Source: Balneolales bacterium (lineage in GTDB: Bacteria > Bacteroidota > Rhodothermia > Balneolales > Natronogracilivirgulaceae). From it: a stretch of DNA of 11,634 bases. A program made the position numbers and the translations under genes. Each line of letters begins with the position of its first letter. Within the stretch, counting starts at the first letter, position 1. The DNA is taken from positions 1 to 11,634 of the forward strand of contig SLQC01000164.1 in NCBI GenBank assembly GCA_007131625.1. The letters run 5' to 3'. Shown one piece after another: positions 1-7,257 of this stretch. A model generated the notes under the pieces. That model saw only the letters and a list, made by a program, of their open reading frames with translations, had not been told where the DNA came from and did no database searches.

Positions 1-856
1 AGGTGGTGATTGCGTAGTTATAGCTCATTCTCGGAAATGGTGTTTTCACATCCACCCCTTTGGTTTCCTTCAGGATTTTTTTCATAAGACCTTCCACCAT
101 GGAATAAATCCCCTCTTCATTAACAAACGACATTTCCACATCGATCTGTGTAAATTCCGGCTGTCGATCGGCACGAAGATCCTCGTCCCGAAAACATTTA
201 ACTATCTGAAAGTAGCGGTCCATTCCGGAAACCATGAGGATTTGCTTGTAGGTCTGCGGACTCTGGGGAAGGGCATAGAATTTCCCCGGATTCATCCGGC
301 TTGGGACGAGGTAGTCACGTGCCCCCTCAGGTGTGCTCCGCATCAGGAATGGTGTTTCGATCTCCGCGAACTGATTTTCATAAAAGTAATTCCGGGTATG
401 CTGATAGATAGCGGATCGCAGCATGAGATTACGCTGCATAGCCGGCCGGCGTAGATCCAGATACCGGTATTTCAACCGCAGGTCTTCATTGGTTTTAACT
501 TCATCTACAATTTCAAACGGGGGGGTATCCGATATGGAGTAGATTTCCAGGTTCTTGACCCGAAGCTCAATTTCTCCTGTACCCATATTTGGATTGGCAT
601 TTTCGGGATCCCGCTCCCGAATCTCTCCTTCAACCCCGATCACATATTCAGAGCGAAGCTGATCAGCCACTTTGTGTGCCTGTTCATCGTCCTGGGGAGA
701 AAAAACCACCTGGGTTTTACCATAACGATCGCGCAAATCAACGAAAATCACGCCTCCTAAATCTCTTCTGGTATCTACCCAACCGTTAAGAATTGCCGTT
801 TCCCCGGTCTGTTTCCGGGTCAGTTCACCACATGTATGTGTTCTGATTAATGCCAT
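1..856 (-). CDS. aspS: Aspartyl-tRNA synthetase, N-terminal 285 residues (partial)
   Basis: Class II aminoacyl-tRNA synthetase that charges tRNA-Asp with aspartate in the cytoplasm. Only the N-terminal part is present; the frame is still open at base 1. The protein begins MALIRTHTCGELT. An OB-fold anticodon-binding domain occupies roughly residues 15-105 (GWVDTRRDLGGVIFVDLRDR). Class II motif 1 follows around FAEIETPFLMRSTPEGARDY, with the motif proline near residue 169, then KQILMVSG and motif 2 (FRDEDLRADRQPEFTQID) from residue 222. This order and spacing match the bacterial-type enzyme, usually about 590 residues, so about half is missing. The ATG whose first base is 856 is the first good start and gives the usual N-terminus; there is no Shine-Dalgarno sequence. 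Whether the enzyme is discriminating or also charges tRNA-Asn cannot be told from this part. It is transcribed away from the response regulator. Confidence 0.96.
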   Translation of the reverse strand, partial: MALIRTHTCGELTRKQTGETAILNGWVDTRRDLGGVIFVDLRDRYGKTQVVFSPQDDEQAHKVADQLRSEYVIGVEGEIRERDPENANPNMGTGEIELRVKNLEIYSISDTPPFEIVDEVKTNEDLRLKYRYLDLRRPAMQRNLMLRSAIYQHTRNYFYENQFAEIETPFLMRSTPEGARDYLVPSRMNPGKFYALPQSPQTYKQILMVSGMDRYFQIVKCFRDEDLRADRQPEFTQIDVEMSFVNEEGIYSMVEGLMKKILKETKGVDVKTPFPRMSYNYAITT

Positions 857-893
857 ATCCAATTTTTGCTGATATTTGATTATAATTTGATGA

Positions 894-922
894 TAAAAGT
901 AGCTACCTGTTCGTTATGCAAA
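894..922 (-). promoter_or_regulatory. Candidate aspS promoter, Bacteroidota-like
   Basis: On the minus strand TTTG (919-922) is followed after 17 bases by TACTTTTA (894-901), seven of eight bases to the TAnnTTTG -7 element known from Bacteroidota. The -7 element lies 37 bases before the aspS ATG, giving a plausible leader of about 30 bases. This is a pattern match only, in AT-rich DNA where chance matches are common. Confidence 0.35.
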
Positions 923-1045
923 TCAGTGTTTGCAAAAAGTCTGATAAAGTACGAATAATGTGAATCAATCGCTTTATCCTGTTAATTATTTTTCAAGAAG
1001 AGGAATCCGTCTGAGAACAAACAGTTTTTATTCTAATTAAATTTG

Positions 1046-1137
1046 TATGTATTACAGATCCACATTAATGTGCATATCTGATCTCCAATAATATGTATAA
1101 CTGATCCCCATGTGTATGTATACCTGAGTCCCCACCT
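1046..1137 (+). repeat. Four tandem degenerate 23-bp repeats
   Basis: Units start at 1046, 1069, 1092 and 1115 with an exact 23-bp period. A consensus of the first part is TATGTATAnCTGATCCCCA. Units 3 and 4 are the closest pair, sharing TATGTATA and CTGA followed by TCCCCA, while units 1 and 2 are more diverged. Regular short repeats containing TGATCCCCA are typical of the multiple transposase-binding repeats at IS21-family ends, and a related doublet occurs at 2323-2349. Alternatively they are an iterated regulator site, since the orphan response regulator starts about 250 bases downstream. The repeats are seen directly; their role is inferred. Confidence 0.75.
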
Positions 1138-1151
1138 GCAACCGGTCTGCA

Positions 1152-1289
1152 ATGAAACAGTGTACCCCGACAAAAGCGTATACATCAGTTGAAACCCTCA
1201 TCGAAAAAAAGACGCGGCCGGCTTCCAATATCGAGACGATCGAGGAGGAACAAATAAATAAATCCCGCGAACTTTTTTTCGAAATATAA
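1152..1289 (+). pseudogene. 45-residue ORF, possible relic of an IS21-type IstA C-terminus
   Basis: ATG at 1152, stop TAA at 1287-1289; the frame is open back to a TGA at 1125. The product contains TPTKAYTSVETLIEKK, then an acidic stretch and INKSRELFF. From memory, IstA transposases end with a pattern like PTYKSVENIL..GL followed by a short linker and HENIRG.YY, and the spacing here is similar. Codons are GC-rich relative to the flanking AT-rich DNA (for example ACGCGGCCGGCT), which suggests former or present coding. No Shine-Dalgarno sequence is visible. It lies right after the 23-bp repeats, as would happen if an IS21 element had lost most of its interior. It could equally be a real small protein or chance; the transposase reading is weak. 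Confidence 0.25.
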
Positions 1290-1385
1290 AAGAACCGGAG
1301 ACGGAATAAATTATTTAAAATCCATTATCTTATATGAAAACAAACGTGGATATTCCTATATCCTATATGGGTTTTGTTAGCACCA

Positions 1386-2084
1386 ATGGATATACAGAAA
1401 ATAAAAAAATCAGATAAAATCAAGGTTCTGGTTGCCGACGACCACGATATTGTACGATATGGTATCTGCAGCATGATAAACTCCTCAAATGACATTGAGG
1501 TCGTCTGCGAAGTGGGCAACGGCAAGGAAGCTATCGAGCAATTCCGGGAGGGTCGTCCCGATATCTGCATCATTGATATCACCATGCCGGAGAAAAACGG
1601 AATTGAAACAACCCACAACATTCTGGAAATCGATCCCGATGCCAAAATCCTGATTCTTACGATGCATATTAATGAGAATTACCTTAATCAGGTACTGAAT
1701 GCGGGTGCCAGCGGTTATTTGCTCAAAAACAGTGCCCGAGGGGAACTGCTCGGAAGTATCCGGAATGTGTACAACGGGAATAAGGCGTTCAGCAGAGCCA
1801 TTTCCAAACTGATGACGGAGAGATATGTCCGAAATCTGCAGCAATCCTACAGCCCGGACCAACCCGGTACTGTACATCTGACCAATAGAGAAAAAGAAAT
1901 CCTCAAACTCATCGCTGAAGGCTATACCAGCCATGAAATTTCCAAAATACTATTCATCAGCCCGCGAACAGTCGACACGCACCGGTCAAATCTGATGCAA
2001 AAACTGGAAATCAAGAATACAGCCGGACTTGTTCGATATGCCTTTGAAAATAATATGATTACCCGTCAATCACCTGATTATTAA
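1386..2084 (+). CDS. NarL/FixJ-family two-component response regulator
   Basis: Predicted DNA-binding response regulator of 232 residues. The receiver domain spans about residues 12-128, with the acidic pair D18/D19, phospho-acceptor D64 in IIDITMP, switch Thr92 in ILILT and Lys114 in GYLLK. A linker leads to a LuxR-type helix-turn-helix at about 164-222 (LTNREKEILKLIAEG, then SPRTVDTHRSNLMQKL), the DNA-reading helix of this class. Length and order are normal for the family. A TTG 12 bases upstream could add four residues, but the ATG at 1386 is preferred because the receiver fold begins only near residue 12. No sensor kinase gene lies in the window, so it is an orphan here and its signal and targets are unknown. 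It stands alone between intergenic stretches and is followed by terminators, so it is probably monocistronic. The DNA on both sides carries related TGATCCCCA repeats. Confidence 0.93.
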   Translation: MDIQKIKKSDKIKVLVADDHDIVRYGICSMINSSNDIEVVCEVGNGKEAIEQFREGRPDICIIDITMPEKNGIETTHNILEIDPDAKILILTMHINENYLNQVLNAGASGYLLKNSARGELLGSIRNVYNGNKAFSRAISKLMTERYVRNLQQSYSPDQPGTVHLTNREKEILKLIAEGYTSHEISKILFISPRTVDTHRSNLMQKLEIKNTAGLVRYAFENNMITRQSPDY

Positions 2085-2113
2085 AATTCTGGAAAGTTTA
2101 AATGCCTGTAAAC

Positions 2114-2146
2114 TACGTATAAATACGTATCAATAATACGTTTTTT
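2114..2146 (+). terminator. Weak hairpin terminator after the response regulator
   Basis: ACGTAT (2125-2130), loop CAATA, ATACGT (2136-2141), then five T. It sits 40-60 bases after the regulator stop. Directly before it TACGTAT and ATACGTA (2114-2129) form a perfect palindrome with a two-base centre, so two alternative hairpins sharing the middle TACGTA are possible. The stems are short and AT-rich; the stronger terminator at 2219 may be the main stop. Confidence 0.4.
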
Positions 2147-2218
2147 CCTTGATTGCACGGGGCTATACGGCATGATATTTTGAAAGTGCAAATGGGGTAA
2201 TAGCCGTCTGTAGATGAT

Positions 2219-2262
2219 AAACAAGCACCTCATCTCTGAAAGGATGAGGTGCTTGTTTTTTT
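2219..2262 (+). terminator. Strong intrinsic terminator
   Basis: A 14-bp perfect stem (2221-2234 with 2243-2256; 5' arm ACAAGCACCTCATC), extendable by two A-T pairs, closes an 8-base loop TCTGAAAG and is followed by a run of seven T (2256-2262). It lies 135 bases after the response regulator stop, far for a simple 3' end, so it could also end a small transcript starting in 2147-2200. It insulates the regulator from the acylase gene. Confidence 0.85.
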
Positions 2263-2322
2263 AACTTCCCACAACACCGGAATTTTTTTCTGTTGATGGA
2301 GTTTTCGAGAAACCTGTTGCAT

Positions 2323-2349
2323 TTGACCCCACCAATTGATCCCCACCAA
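2323..2349 (+). repeat. Doublet of TTGA-CCCCACCAA, IS21-end-like
   Basis: TTGACCCCACCAA (2323-2335) is followed immediately by TTGATCCCCACCAA (2336-2349), the same word with one extra T. The core resembles units 3 and 4 of the array at 1046-1137 and has the same orientation. Such GGGGTCA/GGGGATCA words are familiar at IS21-family ends, but no transposase gene is next to it, so this is a relic at most. The block ends 20 bases before the acylase start codon. Confidence 0.5.
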
Positions 2350-2369
2350 TTTAAATTATACTATACAAG

Positions 2370-4790
2370 GTGAACCGACATCTGATCAAGTTTGCAGCAT
2401 TCCTCAGTTTGACGCTGCTGATTGTTTTTGCACTCAATTCTCGTATCGGCATGATGCCGAAGATCGGGCCTTTATTTAGTCCGTTTGAGGGTTTCTGGCA
2501 ACTGGCGGAAAGTTCGTCGCACTACACCGATCGCGAAATTCGTTTGACCGGCCTTGAAGGCGACGTTTTTATTCATTACGATGAGGCGGGCATCCCCCAT
2601 ATTTTTGCCGGCAATGACCGCGATTTATACATGGCTCAGGGATACGTCACCGCCCGTGAGCGCCTCTGGCAAATGGAGTTTTCGGCGCTGGCCGCATCAG
2701 GCCGGCTGACGGAGATTATCGGCGATCAGGCTCTGGATTACAGCCGGTACATGCGCAATCTCGGCATGATGATCGGTGCTGAACATTTAGTTGTCAATAT
2801 AATGCAGGATGAGCGCTCCAGAGTGATGGTAGAGGCCTACACCGATGGTGTCAATCAGTATATCCGTCAGCTTGACCGCCGCAAATTACCGCTCGAATAC
2901 AAAATTCTGGGCTATGAACCGGAAATGTGGACGCCACTGAAATCCGCTCTGATCTTTATGAATATAAGCGAGACCTTGAGCGTGCGCGGGCATGACCATC
3001 CGATGACCGTTACTCTCGACATCATGGGCAAAGCGTTTATCGACCGATTTTTCCCGAGATTCTCCAACACACATTCCTACTACATCCCGGATGAGGGACA
3101 ATTCGATTTCGAACCGCTGTACGCCACACCCCCTGAGCGCTTGTTTACTCCGAAGATCATGAAGGAGTCACCGGTGGAACTGCCCATTCCCGGTGCCGGA
3201 AGCAACAACTGGTCCGTGCACGGCAGCCGCACCGCATCCGGCAACCCCATGATGAGCAATGATCCCCATCTAGGACTCACGTTACCAAGTATATGGATCG
3301 AAATGCAGCTTCATACTCCAGATGTCAATACCTATGGATTTACCCTTCCCGGCGCTCCGGGCATCGTCATAGGTTTCAACGAAGCCATCAGCTGGGGATT
3401 GACCAATGCGGGATCCGACGCCCTGGATGTCTATGAAATTGAATTTCGCGATGACACCTTCCGCGAATACCTGTATGAAGAGGAGTGGCTGCCGGTCAAT
3501 AAGCAGTTGGAAACCTATCTCATGGCGGACGGATCCGCCGTAACCGACACATTCCGATTGACCCATCACGGCCCGGTCACAGTTGCGCCGAACGCTGATC
3601 CCTACTCACGGTTTACGCCGGCCGGACACGCCATCCGGTGGGCTGCCCATGAACCTGGTAACGAACTACTCTCCATTTATCTCATCAACCGGGCTGCCAA
3701 TATAGTTGACTTCCAGCAGGCGCTGCACCACTTTCACAGCCCGTCACAGACATTGAGTTATGCGGATACCTCCGGCACTATCGGCCTGTTCCATCATGGT
3801 AAGTTTCCTGTCCGGTGGGAAGGTCAGGGGGATTTCATCAGTGACGGGCGTGACCCTGCCTATGAATGGCAGAAGTTTGTCCCAATGGACCAGACACCGC
3901 GTGTCATCAATCCGTCCAGCGGATTTGCGGGATCGGCGAATCAACCTCCAGTAGGTGATTATTATCCGTACCGGCTGGGAAGGCTTTATACATCCAACGA
4001 GCGGGGCGCGCGTATTCACGAACTCCTTTCCAATGAATCATCAGTAGATCTGTCGTTCATGAAAGTGATGGTGCATGATAATCTCTCCATTGACGCACGC
4101 CAGATTCTTCCCCGTCTACTGGAGTGGATTCGCCCGGAAGAACTGGACGATCAGCAGCAGGCATGGCTCGATACGCTGTCGGAATGGGATTACCGGTATG
4201 ACACGAAGAGCTTGCCACCCTACTTTTTTAACCGGTGGTGGCAGGGGATATATGATGAGATCTGGGAAGATCTTTCAGGCCTTGACCGTCCGGCTTCGAT
4301 ACCCGATAAGGAACGTACCGGCATTGAATTGATCGCGAATCCTGATGACAACCTTTGGTTCAACGACACCTGGAGCAATATCTATGAGCTGACGACCGGC
4401 ATCTACATGAGGGAGTACGACCGGGCTGTGGAAACGTACGGCGAACCGGGGGATAACTGGCGATGGAGTGTCCGACAGGAAAGGTCCATCAACCACATCG
4501 CATTCATTCCCGGCTTTGGAAGATCCGGCTTGCAACCCGGAGGAACACCGCTTGCCCTGAACGCCATAGGCGATCTATTCGCGCCTTCCCTCCGCATGAT
4601 TGTGGATCTGTCCGTGCCGGTACAAGCCTGGGGGATCTATGCCGGCGGATCTTCCGGCAATCCGGGATCATATTACTATGACAACTTTATCGACAACTGG
4701 GAGGCCGGGGAACTGCGGCCATTGCATTTTTGGCGTGCGGAAGAAGAAGCGGCCTCTTTATATTCGATTACACTATCACGTTGCGAATGA
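2370..4790 (+). CDS. Penicillin-acylase-family Ntn hydrolase, membrane-anchored or exported
   Basis: Predicted amidohydrolase of the penicillin G / acyl-homoserine-lactone acylase superfamily, 806 residues. These enzymes are exported, cut themselves into alpha and beta chains, and use the new N-terminal Ser of the beta chain as nucleophile. Residues 5-23 form a hydrophobic signal or anchor segment. The alpha-chain signature lies at IFAGNDRDLYMAQGYVTARE and RLWQMEF. The cut site is GAGSNNW with catalytic Ser278; oxyanion Asn524 lies in GSANQPP, 246 residues on as in penicillin G acylase. GFNEAISWGLTNAGSDALD is a typical beta-chain block. Length is normal. GTG at 2370 is the first usual start after an in-frame TAA at 2352, and later ATGs would delete the hydrophobic segment. 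No proper ribosome site is visible. It overlaps the next gene by ATGA. The substrate cannot be deduced; quorum-signal cleavage is only one possibility. Confidence 0.93.
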   Translation: MNRHLIKFAAFLSLTLLIVFALNSRIGMMPKIGPLFSPFEGFWQLAESSSHYTDREIRLTGLEGDVFIHYDEAGIPHIFAGNDRDLYMAQGYVTARERLWQMEFSALAASGRLTEIIGDQALDYSRYMRNLGMMIGAEHLVVNIMQDERSRVMVEAYTDGVNQYIRQLDRRKLPLEYKILGYEPEMWTPLKSALIFMNISETLSVRGHDHPMTVTLDIMGKAFIDRFFPRFSNTHSYYIPDEGQFDFEPLYATPPERLFTPKIMKESPVELPIPGAGSNNWSVHGSRTASGNPMMSNDPHLGLTLPSIWIEMQLHTPDVNTYGFTLPGAPGIVIGFNEAISWGLTNAGSDALDVYEIEFRDDTFREYLYEEEWLPVNKQLETYLMADGSAVTDTFRLTHHGPVTVAPNADPYSRFTPAGHAIRWAAHEPGNELLSIYLINRAANIVDFQQALHHFHSPSQTLSYADTSGTIGLFHHGKFPVRWEGQGDFISDGRDPAYEWQKFVPMDQTPRVINPSSGFAGSANQPPVGDYYPYRLGRLYTSNERGARIHELLSNESSVDLSFMKVMVHDNLSIDARQILPRLLEWIRPEELDDQQQAWLDTLSEWDYRYDTKSLPPYFFNRWWQGIYDEIWEDLSGLDRPASIPDKERTGIELIANPDDNLWFNDTWSNIYELTTGIYMREYDRAVETYGEPGDNWRWSVRQERSINHIAFIPGFGRSGLQPGGTPLALNAIGDLFAPSLRMIVDLSVPVQAWGIYAGGSSGNPGSYYYDNFIDNWEAGELRPLHFWRAEEEAASLYSITLSRCE

Positions 4791-5185
4791 AAAACAAATC
4801 CCGAAAACCAGAACATTCAAACAATTTTATCTCAGCCATACTATACATGACACTGCTTGTAATGCTGACAGGTCTGTTGTTTCAGTGGTTTCTGCCATGG
4901 TGGTCGGGAACGATTGCAGCAGGTTTGGTCACACTTTTTTTTGCTGATCGCTCGTGGCACTCCGTGCTTGCCGGTTTTTTGGGGATCGGGTTGTTATGGA
5001 TCGTGGCCGCACTCTGGATGCAATCCGGCAATGACGGCATACTGGCCGGGCGGATGGCTGTCATGATGGGGTTTTCATCCGGCACGATGGTGTTTTTGAT
5101 CACGTTTGTCATTGGTGCGGTAACGGGTGGTTTGGGGGGATTGACCGGCTTAATGTTGCGGTTTTCTTTGTTTCGGAATACCTGA
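4787..5185 (+). CDS. Small integral membrane protein coupled to the acylase
   Basis: Unrecognised protein of 132 residues. The ATG at 4787 overlaps the acylase stop (ATGA), the usual geometry for translational coupling, and is preferred over a start at 4730 that would lie deep inside the acylase. A short basic N-terminus (MKNKSRKPEHS) leads into about four hydrophobic segments: roughly residues 13-36, 38-53, 59-79 and 96-125, the last rich in glycine (GAVTGGLGGLTGLML). The charge pattern suggests a cytoplasmic N-terminus. It may assist or anchor the acylase, but nothing in its sequence shows that. No terminator is visible after it. Confidence 0.8.
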   Translation: MKNKSRKPEHSNNFISAILYMTLLVMLTGLLFQWFLPWWSGTIAAGLVTLFFADRSWHSVLAGFLGIGLLWIVAALWMQSGNDGILAGRMAVMMGFSSGTMVFLITFVIGAVTGGLGGLTGLMLRFSLFRNT

Positions 5186-5221
5186 AATTTTCACTTGCAT
5201 TTTAATCGAATGTGTGGTTCT

Positions 5222-5252
5222 TTGACACTTATCTGTAAGACATTGATATAAA
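5222..5252 (+). promoter_or_regulatory. Candidate promoter upstream of frdABCD
   Basis: TTGACA (5222-5227), a 19-base spacer, then TATAAA (5247-5252). The hexamers are good, but the spacer is two bases longer than ideal. Transcription from here would give a leader of about 190 bases containing all three 40-bp repeats before the frdA start. Confidence 0.4.
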
Positions 5253-5313
5253 AAAGGATGAATACATCGAAGTATCAGTAGTAACTTCGTTTCAAAGAAG
5301 AATTGTAAATGCA

Positions 5314-5430
5314 TGCCGTTTCAGATTGTCTCAGACGGTTTCGGATTAATTCTTGCCATTTCAAACTTACTCAGACGGTTACGGATTAATTCATGCCGTT
5401 TCAAACTTACTCAGACGGTTACGGATTAAC
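5314..5430 (+). repeat. Three tandem 40-bp repeats before frdA
   Basis: Units start at 5314, 5354 and 5394 with an exact 40-bp period; the third is complete to position 37. Each has the form TGCC(G/A)TTTCA, a variable ACTTAC-like part, TCAGACGGTT and then (T/A)CGGATTAA. Units 2 and 3 are nearly identical and unit 1 is more diverged. CCGT and ACGG words allow only short hairpins. The array ends 18 bases before the frdA ATG, so it lies in the promoter or leader. A 40-bp period is close to four helical turns and would place bound proteins on one face of the DNA. Either a regulatory site or a neutral duplication is possible. Confidence 0.9.
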
Positions 5431-5448
5431 GACTAAATCATTCATTAC

Positions 5449-7212
5449 ATGACCCGGTACGGACCCGACGAACACGATGTTTTGATAGTTGGTGGTGGAG
5501 GCGCTGGACTTCGGGCAGCAATAGCTGTTGCCGAAGCTAATCCGAAACTGAAAATTGCGGTCATCTCCAAAGTCTATCCGATGCGTAGCCATACCGTATC
5601 TGCCGAAGGGGGATCGGCCGCAGTTATCAAAAGCAACGACAGCCTTGATGAACATGCCTACGATACCATTTCCGGCAGCGATTGGCTCTGCGACCAAAAT
5701 GCAGTTGAAGAATTTGTGAATGAGGCTCCGAAGGAACTGCTGCAGCTGGAACACTGGGGATGTCCATGGAGCCGGGAGCCGGACGGCTCCATTTCTGTTC
5801 GTTCATTTGGGGGAATGAAAATAAAACGCACCTGGTATGCTGCCGACAAAACCGGTTTCCACATGCTGCATACCCTTTTCCAGACCACCATGAAGTATGA
5901 CCGAATCCATCGCTACGATGAATACTTTGTAACCAGCCTGATGGTCGACGACGGACGCTGCCAGGGCGTTGTAGCTATCGAGCTGACAACCGGAAAAATC
6001 AATGCAATTGCCGCACGAAGCGTGATTTTATGTACCGGCGGGTGCGGACGTGTATTCCCGTATACGACGAATGCCAATATTAAATCCGGCGACGGGATGG
6101 CACTCGCCTACCGGGCAGGTGTGCCCATGAAAGATATGGAGTTCGTGCAGTATCACCCCACCGGTCTGCCGTTTACCGGTATCCTGATTACCGAAGCGGC
6201 ACGGGCAGAAGGCGGTTACCTGCTCAATAAAGACGGCTACCGCTATCTTCAGGATTATGACCTCGGCAAACCAGAACCCAAACCGGTGCTTCGCTCTATG
6301 GAATTGGGTCCGCGCGACCGACTCTCCCAGGCATTTGAAAAAGAACATGAAAAAGGGCAGACGATTGAAGGTCCATTCGGCCCCTTTGTTCATCTTGACA
6401 TCAAGCACCTCGGAGAAGATGTCATCAATGAAAAAATCCCCTTTGTCAGGGAGCTTTGTCTGAAGTATGAGAATATCGATCCCGTAAAAGAATACATCCC
6501 TGTTCGCCCGGTTGTCCATTATATGATGGGAGGCATTCATACCGACATTCACGGGGCTACACCTCTGGAAGGACTCTATGCTGCCGGGGAAGCTGCATGC
6601 GTCAGTATAAACGGTGCCAATCGCCTCGGGTCCAATTCCCTGACCGAATGTCTCGTTTTCGGCGCCCGGGCCGGCAAGGCGGCGGCAGAAAATGCTTCCC
6701 AAGGAAAATCCTTCTCCCGGAATCTTGAAGCGATTGCTATGGACGAAGGCAGACGCATTGAAAAGGCCTATTTATCCAACCGTTCCGGCAAGACTAAAAA
6801 TTCAGAAAGTATCGTCACCATTCGCGAAGAGATGCACCAGGCGATGAAAGACGGAGCTGGAATTTTCCGCACAGAAAAATCTCTGAAAGAATCACAGAAT
6901 GCCATCCAGGAGCTTCAGGATCGTTTACTCCGAACCTCGATCGGCGACACCAGTTACACGTTTAATACCGAGTTGACGAGCGCCATGGAACTGTCGTACA
7001 TGCTGGATGTGGCCGAAGCAGTTATTCAATCCGCTTTAAAAAGGGACGAATCTCGCGGCTCACATCAGCGCAGTGATCATCCCGGCCGGGACGATGATAA
7101 ATTCCTGGTGCACAGCCTGGCTTACAAAACAGAAAAAGACCTGCCCCGCATTGACTACCTGCCGGTAACCATCACCCGCTGGCCTCCGGGTGAACGGATA
7201 TACGGACGTTAA
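5449..7212 (+). CDS. frdA: Fumarate reductase / succinate dehydrogenase flavoprotein subunit
   Basis: Catalytic flavoprotein of complex II, 587 residues (E. coli FrdA about 602). It interconverts fumarate and succinate at the cytoplasmic face of the membrane. VLIVGGGGAGLRAA (11-24) is the FAD-binding Rossmann loop; His48 in RSHTVSAEGG is the covalent FAD site. Substrate residues are all present: His236 (YHPTG), Glu249 and Arg252 (ITEAARAEGG), Arg289 (GPRD), His357 (HYMMGG) and Arg392 (GANRLGSNS). The blocks GGMKIKRTWYAADKTGFHML and DMEFVQYHPTGLPFTGIL follow E. coli FrdA closely. Glu53, in the His48 loop, corresponds to FrdA Glu49; SdhA has Gln there, so the sequence is of the fumarate reductase type. 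The true direction in the cell is not shown. The C-terminus is shorter than in E. coli. No Shine-Dalgarno sequence precedes the ATG. frdB follows after 45 bases. Confidence 0.96.
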   Translation: MTRYGPDEHDVLIVGGGGAGLRAAIAVAEANPKLKIAVISKVYPMRSHTVSAEGGSAAVIKSNDSLDEHAYDTISGSDWLCDQNAVEEFVNEAPKELLQLEHWGCPWSREPDGSISVRSFGGMKIKRTWYAADKTGFHMLHTLFQTTMKYDRIHRYDEYFVTSLMVDDGRCQGVVAIELTTGKINAIAARSVILCTGGCGRVFPYTTNANIKSGDGMALAYRAGVPMKDMEFVQYHPTGLPFTGILITEAARAEGGYLLNKDGYRYLQDYDLGKPEPKPVLRSMELGPRDRLSQAFEKEHEKGQTIEGPFGPFVHLDIKHLGEDVINEKIPFVRELCLKYENIDPVKEYIPVRPVVHYMMGGIHTDIHGATPLEGLYAAGEAACVSINGANRLGSNSLTECLVFGARAGKAAAENASQGKSFSRNLEAIAMDEGRRIEKAYLSNRSGKTKNSESIVTIREEMHQAMKDGAGIFRTEKSLKESQNAIQELQDRLLRTSIGDTSYTFNTELTSAMELSYMLDVAEAVIQSALKRDESRGSHQRSDHPGRDDDKFLVHSLAYKTEKDLPRIDYLPVTITRWPPGERIYGR

Positions 7213-7257
7213 TAAGTAACCCTGACTCACAAACTTAAATCTTGATCCCAATCAGAT

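Larger units (their letters stand above)
857..1385. other. Long intergenic region between the divergent aspS and response regulator genes
   Basis: These 529 bases hold no convincing conserved gene. From 923 to 1045 the DNA is AT-rich, with a 5-bp hairpin GCAAA/TTTGC at 918-933 and nothing else recognised. Four 23-bp tandem units follow (1046-1137), then a 45-codon ORF (1152-1289), then AT-rich DNA that must contain the response regulator promoter. A 7-bp direct doublet TCCTATATCCTATA lies about 20 bases before the regulator start. The DNA looks like an old insertion site, not a compact promoter region. Confidence 0.6.

Noticed and set aside
242..454. 70-codon plus-strand ORF at the left end
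   Set aside because: Antisense to aspS motif 1 region; the minus strand is clearly coding.
1485..1934. 149-codon minus-strand ORF inside the response regulator
   Set aside because: It lies wholly antisense to a well-supported gene with all receiver and helix-turn-helix residues, and its translation shows no recognisable domain.
5314..5430. CRISPR array
   Set aside because: The three 40-bp units are directly adjacent with no unique spacers and no cas genes are nearby; it is a plain tandem repeat.
6028..6702. 224-codon minus-strand ORF inside frdA
   Set aside because: Antisense shadow of a highly conserved flavoprotein region; cysteine- and phenylalanine-rich translation without domain logic.
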